Assembly: GCA_035772735.1 (NCBI GenBank)
Contig: JASDFA010000016.1
Span: 149,742,501-149,806,500, forward strand
DNA length: 64,000 nt
Origin: Datura wrightii
Taxonomy: Eukaryota > Streptophyta > Magnoliopsida > Solanales > Solanaceae
Direction of reading: 5' to 3'
In this document: piece after piece, positions 57,005 to 64,000 of the stretch
How positions within the stretch are numbered: position 1 is the stretch's first letter
Layout of the letters: each line of letters starts with the position of its first letter
The notes under the pieces: model-generated
The model's database searches: none
What the model was told of the DNA's origin: nothing
What the model saw: the letters and a program-made list of their open reading frames with translations, nothing else
Made by a program: the position numbers and the translations under genes

Positions 57005-57165
57005 GACCCTCAACGTGTCACGGAGGGTAACGCGGAGCACCCCCTCTGTGACACGGAGCCATCGCGCCAGTGTTCTGGAAATTTTAAAATTTTCAAAATA
57101 GGCTTCAACGTGTCACAGAGGGTAACGCGGAGCACCTCCTCCGTGAAACGGAGTCAACACATAGG
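57005..57165. repeat. Internal CpG-rich palindromic repeats of TE10
   Basis: Two copies (about 57010-57068 and 57108-57160) of CGTGTCACGGAGGGTAACGCG, ending in a CTCCGTG-type inverse. The 12-mer CGTGTCACGGAG at 57014-57025 is identical to the TE7 3' LTR (42800-42811). They are the internal counterpart of the LTR array. Confidence 0.65.
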
Positions 57166-57304
57166 CTCACTGTAATGCCAATTTTATTTTTCTCACCTCG
57201 ATTTTTTTCCTTTGCACTTTTTTTTGCCTTTTTTCCCTCCGTTGCACCTGAAAATCATTTCACAACAAGAAATTGGTTAGAATTCATAGGTTTCAATGCA
57301 ACAA

Positions 57305-57352
57305 TAATTTTTTTTTCTATTTATTTTTTTTCTTTTTCTTTTTTTTTTCAAC
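57305..57352 (-). repeat. Poly-T/poly-purine tract of TE10
   Basis: A long T-rich run on the plus strand, so a polypurine run in the element RNA. It lies just downstream, in element direction, of the GGGTTGCCTCCC box. It could be a second priming tract or simple repeat growth. Confidence 0.45.
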
Positions 57353-57382
57353 TAATTCTACTCATCTATTACAATAATTTCA

Positions 57383-57430
57383 CGGGTTGCCTCCCATGCA
57401 GTGCTTGGTTTACCATCGCAGCTCGACGTC
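57383..57430 (-). repeat. GGGTTGCCTCCC box of TE10
   Basis: One copy of the box found twice in TE5, reading CGGGTTGCCTCCCATGCAGT and ending CAGCTCGACGTC. It follows the end of integrase. Confidence 0.7.
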
Positions 57431-57454
57431 ATTTACGCTCAATCATCCTCTAGA

Positions 57455-58925
57455 GTGATGGACGTCTTCTCTCGAATAAAGTCCTCACCCTAGTAACACT
57501 TACAACGCTGCCCATTAACCAAGAACATGGCACTTCGATCTTCTTGCCACAACTCCACTGCCTCGTGCGGGGTCATTCTCACTACCTCAAACCGCCCTGA
57601 CCATTTGGACTACAATTTTCTTGGAAACAGCCTCAATCTTGAATTGAAAAGCAACACTTTCTGCCCCGGCTCGAATATCCAATGCACCATGTGCTTATCG
57701 TGCCACCTCTTTGTTTTCTCTTTGTAGCACTTGGCACTTTCATAAGCATGCCAATGAAACTCATCAAGTTCGCTAAGTTGCATCAGCCTCTTCTTACCCG
57801 CTAGCTCTAAATCCATGTTCAATTTCCTCAAGGCCCAGAAAGCTCGGTGTTCTAGCTCCATCGGCAGATGACACGCCTTTCCATAGACCAATCTGTACGG
57901 AGAAGTCCCAATTGGTGTCTTGTAAGCAGTTCTATAAGCCCACAACGCATCGTCGAGTTTGCTTGACCAATCACTACGTTGTGCATTCACTGTTTTCTGG
58001 AGAATCTACTTCACTTCTCTGTTTCACACCTCCACTTGCCCACTAGTTTGGGGATGATATGCTGTTGCCACCTTGTGGCGCACCCCATACATAGCTAGCA
58101 AGTTCTTGAAACTTGCATTTACAAAATGATCCCCTCCATCACTAATAATGGCTCGGGGTGTCCCAACCTGGTGAAATGTGCTTTTTCACAAATTTCGTTA
58201 CCACCTTGTTGTCATTCCTGGGGAAAGTTGTTGCTTCAACCCAATTTGATACATAATCAACGGCCACCAAGATGTAACGATTACCAAATGACGGTGGGAA
58301 CGGGCCTATGAAATCAATACCCCATACATCAAAGATCTCCACTTCTAATATACGCTGCAACGGCATCTCTTGCCTCCTACCAATTCTGCCTGTCCTTTGA
58401 CATCTATCACACATTTTGACGTATGCCATAGAGTCTCTGAACTGTGTAGGCCAAAAGAAACTTGACTGTAGCACCTTGTACGCTGTCCGCTCGCCTCCGT
58501 GGTGCCCTCCATACAATGAAGAGTGACAACTCCTCAAAACTTCTGCAATATGGCTCTCCGGGATGCATCTTCTCATAACCTGATCCGGTCCCTGCTTAAA
58601 CAAGTACGGCTCATCCCAAATAAAATACCGGCAATCATGCCTTAATTTTTTTCTCTGCTGAGCCGTAGCGTCCGGTGAATAGACTCCACTCACTAGAAAG
58701 TTCACTATGTCTGCATACCAAGGGATCTCAGCTTCCCTTATTGCCAAGAGTTGCTCATCCGGGAACTCCTCTTTGATGTTGCCACCTTCCTTCACATGCG
58801 ACCGGCTTTCCAATCGCGATAGGTGATCTGCCACTTGATTCTCGCTCCCCTTTCTGTCCTTAATCTCTAGGTCAAAGTCTAGCAACAACAAGGTCCATCT
58901 GATAAGCCTGGGCTTTGCATCCTTC
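57455..58925 (-). pseudogene. Integrase of TE10, broken
   Basis: N-terminal half open at 58142-58891: DHLSRLE, then the HHCC finger (HSSLYGGHHGG to CDRCQRTG), VWGIDFIGPF with the first Asp, and DYVSNWVEA. A frameshift near 58170 precedes the ISDGG-type second Asp; YHPQTSGQ follows in another frame with two stops near 58010-58030. The C-terminal half (57610-57990) has ALWAYRTAYKTPIGTSPY and GKACHLPMELEHRAFWA. No chromodomain is visible, as expected for Tat/Athila. Confidence 0.8.
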
Positions 58926-59160
58926 TTGTTAACAGATACCGAATCGCTACATGATCGGTATACACCACTACTCTAGAACCCACCAAATAGGACCTGAATT
59001 TGTCAAACGCTAACACCAATGCTAGCATCTCCTTTTGTGACTGTATAATTAACTTGGGTAGCGTCCAGTGTTTTGCTTGCATAATTAATAGAATGAAAAA
59101 TTCTATTCCTCTGCTGCCCCAATACAGCTCCCACAGCCACATCGCTTGCATCACACATCA
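58925..59160 (-). pseudogene. RNase H of TE10, broken
   Basis: FELMCDASDVAVGAVLG with the first Asp closes the RT frame. After a one-base slip near 59035, KEMLALVLAFDKFRSYL (Glu) and VVYTDHVAIRYLL (Asp) follow in another frame. A second shift near 58925 leads into integrase. Confidence 0.75.
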
Positions 59161-60499
59161 GTTCAAACGGTTGTTCCCAATCCGGAGAAATAAGGATAGG
59201 TGCTTCTATCAATTTCTGCTTCAACTCCTCGAATGCTTTGACACAATCTTCATCAAACTCGAACTTCACCTCTTTTTCTAGCAACCTGCATATTGGTCTA
59301 GAAATTTGAGAGAAGTTCTTAATGAACCGTCTGTAGAACCCTGCATGCCCGAGAAAACTGCGAACACCCTTCACTGACACCGGTGGTGGTAGCTTTTCAA
59401 TAACTTTGATCTTAGCACGATCGACCTCCAACCCCTTGCAAGACACTTTATGTCCAAGGATGATACCCTCCTTGACTAAGAAATGACATTTCTCCCAGTT
59501 GAGTATAAGATTGGATTCTTCACAGCGAGCTAGCATCCTGTCAAGATTCTGCAAACAAGTAGCAAATGAATTACCAAACATAGAAAAATCATCCATAAAT
59601 AGCTTGACAAAATCTTCCACCATGTCGTGAAAGATCTCTATCATGCATCTCTGGAATGTGGTAGGTGCATTGCATAAGCCAAATGGCATCCACCTAAAAG
59701 CATATGTCCCATAAGGACATGTGAAAGTAGTTTTCTCCTGGTCCTCCGGTGCTATGGCTATTCGGTTATAGCCAGAGTACCCATCAAGGAAACAATAATA
59801 TTCTTGTCCAGCCAATCTGTCCAATATCTAATCAATGAACGGGATAGGATAGTGATCTTTCCTTGTGGCTTCATTGAGCTTTCTTTAGTCCATGCAAATC
59901 TTCCAGCCTGTGGCGGTGCGTGTAGGGATCAGCTCAATTTTCTCATTGGTGACCACGGTCATCCCTCCTTTCTTTGGAACACACTGAACGGGACTGACCC
60001 ATTCGCTGTCTGAAATAGGATAGACCACACCTGCATCAAGCCACTTAATTACTTCTTTCCTAACCACATCCTTCAACATCGGATTCAACCTCCGCTGAGG
60101 CTGTACAGTTGGCTTTGCTCCTTCCTCCAAGAAAATTCTGTGTGTGCAAAAAGCTGGATTGATACCCCGAATATCTGACATTTGCCAGCCCATCGCTTTC
60201 TTCCTTCTTTTGAGAACCACCAATGCTTCCTTTACCTGTGCCTCCATCAATTCTGCGGAGATGATGACTGGCAAAGTGTCATCTTCCCCAAAAGAGATAT
60301 ATTTTAAATGGGGAGGCAATGTTTTCGACTCCAGTTTTGGTGCATCCTCAAGAGATGGTTTCGGCAATGGTTCCAAGGACCTTATTAAAGGCTGAAAGTC
60401 ATGCTTCCTGAGATACCACTTTGGTTCATTTAACATTTGCACCATCTCATAAGTATCTCTATCTCCGAAATGATAGGAGCTCATCAACGCTCTTTCCAA
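59003..60499 (-). pseudogene. Reverse transcriptase of TE10
   Basis: Upstream part (59885-60499): FCTHRIFLEEGAKP, LNPMLKDVVRKEVIKWLDAG, VSPVQCVPKKGG. Two stops (near 59885 and 59826-59828) interrupt the region before YCFLDGYSGYN. Then FAFRWMPFGL-type motif (YAFRWMPFGLCNAP) and LFMDDFSMFG with the intact active-site pair, LGHKVS, RSFLGHAGFYRRFI. The second stop is CAG to TAG. All RT catalytic Asp residues remain. Confidence 0.85.
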
Positions 60500-60529
60500 T
60501 GGATCTCGAGAATCAACAATCTAAATAAT

Positions 60530-61130
60530 TTATGCTTGGTCTAGCACATTGATTTCTGAAAGCTCCTCATATATGGCCGGAAGCTTCATGGCCTTATATA
60601 CATCAAATACCTCCACTTTGTCATGCGCTCGCATGGTTAGCTGCCCTGCAGCTACATCAATCAAAGCTCTCCCGGTTACCAAGAAAGGACGTCCCAAAAT
60701 AAATGGGACTTTCGCATCCGGCTCAAAATCTAGAACAATAAAATCCACCGGGAAGATAAGGGAGCCCACTTTCACCAGCACGTCCTCCACAATATCTGGT
60801 CTGGCCAAAGAGCGGTCCGCTAACTGCAAGATTATTGTAGTTGGTCTAGGACTGCCCAGCCCCAACTTCTTGAACACCGATGTTGGCATCAAGTTAATGC
60901 TCACTCCCAAATCTCATAATCCGCGAGCTCGGATACTTTGCCCAATTGTGATTTGAATTGTAAAGCTCCTAGGGTCCTTGAGCTTTGTTGGCAACTTGTT
61001 CTGTATTTGGGAAGTGCACTCCTCAATAAGTGCCACCGTAGCATACTCCGTCAATCTGCTTTTGTTAGCTACGATGTCCTTGATATACTTTGCATATTTC
61101 GGCACTCCTTACAAAACATCAACCAAAGGT
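60530..61130 (-). pseudogene. Aspartic protease of TE10
   Basis: The upstream half (60914-61105) has KYAKYIKDIVANKSRL. A TGA stop replaces the Cys just before the active site, DLGVSINLMP. Then KLGLGSPRP, LQLADRS, FPVDFIVLDFEPDAKVPFILGRPFL (60530-60910). Apart from that stop and one near 61110, the domain is complete. Confidence 0.8.
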
Positions 61131-62817
61131 AAATTAATGTGTACCTGTTTAAGCACCTCCATGAACTTTTTGAAACAAGCTTCCTCCTTGTGTTTCTTTA
61201 ATCTCTGAGGGAACGGGGGGGGGGTGGTATTTCTGCTTTAGCTGCCTTCTCCTTCCCCCTCTCATCATCATGTTCCCTATCTTTCTCCACTGCTCCTGAC
61301 TGCTGAGGTGGTCTTTCTGGTTCCACCTCCTTGAGTTGTAAACCACTCTTTGTGGTCACTGAATTAAGCTGCTTGGATTCGGGTCAGTGTCACTCGGTAG
61401 TCCTCCTCTTGGACTGGTGTTTTGAGCTCCAGCTAGTTGTCCAAACCGGTACTCCAACGCCTTTGTAGCTAACTGGTTGTTTTTTATGTCTGCTGCCAAT
61501 TTCACATAATCAGCCTGCATTTGAGCTTGGTTAGCTAACATTGTTTTAAACATTTCCTCAATGTTGGTGGGTGGTGGAGGAGGTGCATTGTTTCCTCTAT
61601 ATTGAGATTGATAATTCTGCCCTCCCTCTTGATTTCTCTGCGCACCCTGATTCGAACTCTTCCCTTGATGGTTGTTACTACCCCAAGAGAAATTCGGATG
61701 ATTCCTCCAATTCGAGTTGTAGTTGTTACCACACTGCTGGTGATTATTTCTCTGTACATTCCTAACAAAGTTCACTGAATCTGGATTTGCACCACAACAC
61801 TCAGCTGAGTGTTCATTACTACTGCACACTTCACACCAAATCTGCTGCACTACATTAACTGGGGCTTGAGGTTGATTCAAGCTCATATTGTTGAAGTGGG
61901 TGTTGAGTTGATTGTGCAATGCAGCTATCTGTGCAGCGATCGCTGTAAAACCATTCACTTCAAAGACTCCTGCAGCTTTCCTTGTTCCTCCTCTAGAAGA
62001 GTCCGCATTCCACTCTGGATTTCCCTGTGAAATATGATTTAACAAAGTATACAGCTCCTCATAAGTCTTTTCTAATTCTTGTCCCCCAACTGCTGAGTCT
62101 AGCAAAATTTTTTTGTGGGGTTCCAAACCCTCTATGAAAGTATGCACCAGCACATCATTGGACTGGTGATGGTGAGGACTATCCCTTAGCAATGATTTGA
62201 ACCTTTCCCAAGCTTGATACAGATTCTCCCCATCTCTTTGTTTAAAACTTAGAATCTGACTTCTAAGTCTTGCTGTTTTCCCGGATGGAAAGAACCGTAT
62301 CAGAAACTTTCTTGCAAGATCATCCAACGTGGTGATAGAGTTAGGTGGTTCAGCTTTCAACCACCTCTTTGCTTCCCCCAATAATGAATATGGGAATAAT
62401 GTAAGCCTTACGTAGTCGGATGATACTCCAGTGGGGATGTAAGTGTCACTTATCTCCAAAACGTTTTGTAGATTTTGTTGTGGATCTTTGTGAGGGAGAT
62501 CTGTGAATTGGCCGCTGGTGTGCAGCAATTGCACCATGTTCTGTTTAAGCTCAAACCTCCCTCCTAGCTCAGGTCTGCGAATACTCAATGTAACATTGTT
62601 AGCATATGGGATTGCCACTTCACGAACCGGCCTAGATGCCATTTCCTCGGGCACTAACACTGCCCTCACAAGTGGTGGATTATGTTGTTGCTCCAGAATT
62701 GCCTGTCTGAGCAACTGTAGCTTTTTCTCTAGAGCTTCCCTTCTTTGATGATGAAATTGTCTTTCCGGCTCTATGTATGAATCCACCAACTCCTTGTCTC
62801 TTGCTAGTGTTCAACAT
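61131..62817 (-). pseudogene. gag of TE10, nearly intact
   Basis: A 477-codon stretch is open (61356-62789). It has no in-frame ATG; the likely start ATG (62815-62817) is in another frame, so an indel near 62800 is implied. Order: charged N-terminal helix, VTLSIRRPELGG, core RLTLFPYSLLGEAKRWL and RFFPSGKTARLRSQI, ERFKSLLRDSPHH, a CEVCSSNEHSAEC zinc knuckle, then an Asn/Gln/Gly-rich tail and a PPPPPP run. Downstream, the linker to protease is shifted at a run of 10 G (61215-61224). Confidence 0.85.
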
Positions 62818-62910
62818 AATTCAATATCTGCAAAAGACAGGCTAAGATCAAGTTGTCAGCACTTATATAGAAATTGTAAACTAACACTAAGAAAACAATT
62901 TTACCAATTG

Positions 62911-62932
62911 CCAGTCCCCGACAACGGCGCCA
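62911..62932 (-). other. Primer-binding site of TE10
   Basis: The complement reads TGGCGCCGTTGTCGGGGACT, the classic site of plant Tat/Athila elements. The LTR starts seven bases on at 62940. Confidence 0.85.
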
Positions 62933-62939
62933 AAAAACT

Positions 62940-64000
62940 TGTTCGGTGTTTCTGTGACTACACGCAAGTGCACATGGTTGAACAATTAGTAAAAAGGCTT
63001 AAGTAAGCCAAGTATCGATCCCACAGGGACTGAACCAAGGTAATAATTAACTTAAGTGTTAATGAACTATATCTTTAAGAATGCAGACAACCAAATAAAT
63101 AATATTTTGAGAGTTTGAGTTACTAATTAATAAGAATCTAAGGCAAAATTATAAAGTGAGTCTGAACTAAGTAATGAGCATGCTGAGGTTAAAATGAACA
63201 TGCAGGGAATTAATTTATCGATACAATTCAGTTAATCTTTCCTACGGTTGCTAGTGAAGAATTATTGCCTATGGATTGGAACTTTTGTCTCCTATCCAAC
63301 TTAAGAATCATGAACCTTCAATCTACATTTCTGTGATAAAAGAATTTCATGTTCTATCCATACAAAACTGATTCCTTAATTGACTAATAAGACTTTCAGA
63401 TATATTTCTATTCTGAATGTAAATCAATTCTCAATTTTCCCAAACTAAGAAGAGATCATATCCTACCAATTCACATCTTTCCAATTTCTTTCCTTTTCAA
63501 AATCAAAATTGGATTTTTTAGATATACATTAATATTGGCCAAACATTAACGCAGTAAGAACAAGAATTGATAGAACAACTATTGAAGAAAATATGAAAAC
63601 TAAAATGATCAACAATTACATTCCACTACAATTGTTCTTAACCTCAGCAACAAGTGAATTTAGCCACTAATTCGTGGATTAAACATCATCGGATGAGTAT
63701 AAATCATACAAACAATTGAGATAAAAGAGAAAGTGATAGAGAAGAACCCTAGAATTTTCATCCCCTCAACTGCCTGTAACCCACGTTCTTGCTCAACCAA
63801 GTCAGAATTGTTTAAAATAAAACCTAAGTGTGCTATTTATACTAGTGAGAATATTTTCGGGAATAACAAGCAACGTGGCACGGAGTGTATCGCGGAGCAC
63901 TCCCTCCGTGCCACGGGGGTATCGCGGACCCTCTCTGGAATTTGGCTCCTTAGAATTGTCACCTTAGCGTGCCACGACCTGCATCGCGGGGCCTGGCCAA
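62940..64000 (-). repeat. 5' LTR of TE10, cut by the window edge
   Basis: It starts TGTTCGGTG. U5 box TATCGATCCCACAGGGAC at 63013. TATA box (minus strand) at 63832-63845, palindromic array from 63871, with the inverted repeat arms at 63874-63885 and 63904-63915. The remaining 440 bp or so should lie to the right. Confidence 0.75.

Larger units (their letters stand above)
52522..64000 (-). mobile_element. TE10: near-complete Tat/Athila-like element
   Basis: From high to low coordinates: 5' LTR (62940 to the edge), primer site, gag, protease, RT, RNase H, integrase, GGGTTGCCTCCC box, palindromic repeats, extra 3' ORF, conserved non-coding, polypurine tract, 3' LTR (truncated at 52522). All pol domains are recognisable, with only a few stops and shifts each, so this is the youngest-looking element of its type in the window. 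Aligning the two LTR fragments predicts an LTR of about 1.5 kb; the right end would lie near 64440, outside the window. Confidence 0.8.

Noticed and set aside
57175..57453. 92-codon ORF with a hydrophobic start, possible signal peptide
   Set aside because: It reads through the poly-T tract of TE10 on the strand opposite to the element. The hydrophobicity comes from TTT/TTC codons.
57000..63000. Endogenous pararetrovirus (caulimovirus-like) origin for the RT segments
   Set aside because: Integrase follows RT and RNase H, LTRs and an Asp-type primer site flank the gene set, and no movement-protein or coat motif is visible. It is a Ty3/gypsy retrotransposon.

Overview
The window looks like nuclear DNA from a flowering plant, probably an asterid and most like Solanaceae. 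That placement rests only on how familiar the gag, integrase and chromodomain reading frames look. The whole 64 kb is a nest of decayed Ty3/gypsy LTR retrotransposons. I found no host gene, tRNA, rRNA or CRISPR array. Nearly every coding segment is broken by stops, frameshifts or lost catalytic residues, many of them C-to-T or G-to-A changes as expected in methylated repeats.

Layout, left to right (TE numbers are mine; all on the minus strand except TE7). TE1 (1-2100): gag fragment, primer site and 5' LTR of a Tat/Athila-like element, apparently inserted in TE2. TE2 (2101-3761 plus 13092-14440): a chromovirus-like element with gag and a 5' LTR split by TE3. TE3 (3762-13091): complete at both ends, with two 3.24 kb LTRs around only 2.8 kb that lacks protease, reverse transcriptase and RNase H. 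TE4 (14441-19866): Tat/Athila-like gag, RT, RNase H, integrase and 5' LTR, cut on the left by TE2. TE5 (19867-29181): Tat/Athila-like with gag, protease and an extra 3' ORF but no RT, RNase H or integrase. TE6 (29182-32966): a truncated relative of TE3 with the same internal deletion.

TE7 (32967-45225, plus strand) is a Tekay/Del-type chromovirus. A partial copy (integrase-chromodomain, 32967-34568) is followed by a complete LTR-gag-pol-LTR unit, so one 4.4 kb segment occurs twice at a 7.8 kb period. TE8 (45226-52146) is a damaged autonomous relative of TE3 and TE6 with recombined LTRs. TE9 (52147-52521) is an LTR stub. TE10 (52522 to the right edge) is the best-preserved Tat/Athila-like element: 477-codon gag frame, protease, RT, RNase H, integrase, an extra 3' ORF, and both LTRs in part.

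The most interesting signals are non-coding. (1) TE7 and the related TE3, TE6 and TE8 keep splice-site-like sequences predicting introns in the 5' leader, with the last acceptor 2-4 bases before the gag start. (2) The second predicted intron of TE7 holds a run of small GC hairpins, the place where a retrovirus keeps its packaging signal. (3) LTRs of several unrelated lineages carry palindrome-rich or CpG-rich arrays just upstream of the TATA box, and TE7 and TE10 share part of this sequence although they belong to different lineages. (4) TE5 and TE10 share a box between pol and the 3' ORF, and an identical 13-mer about 407 bp from the 3' LTR.
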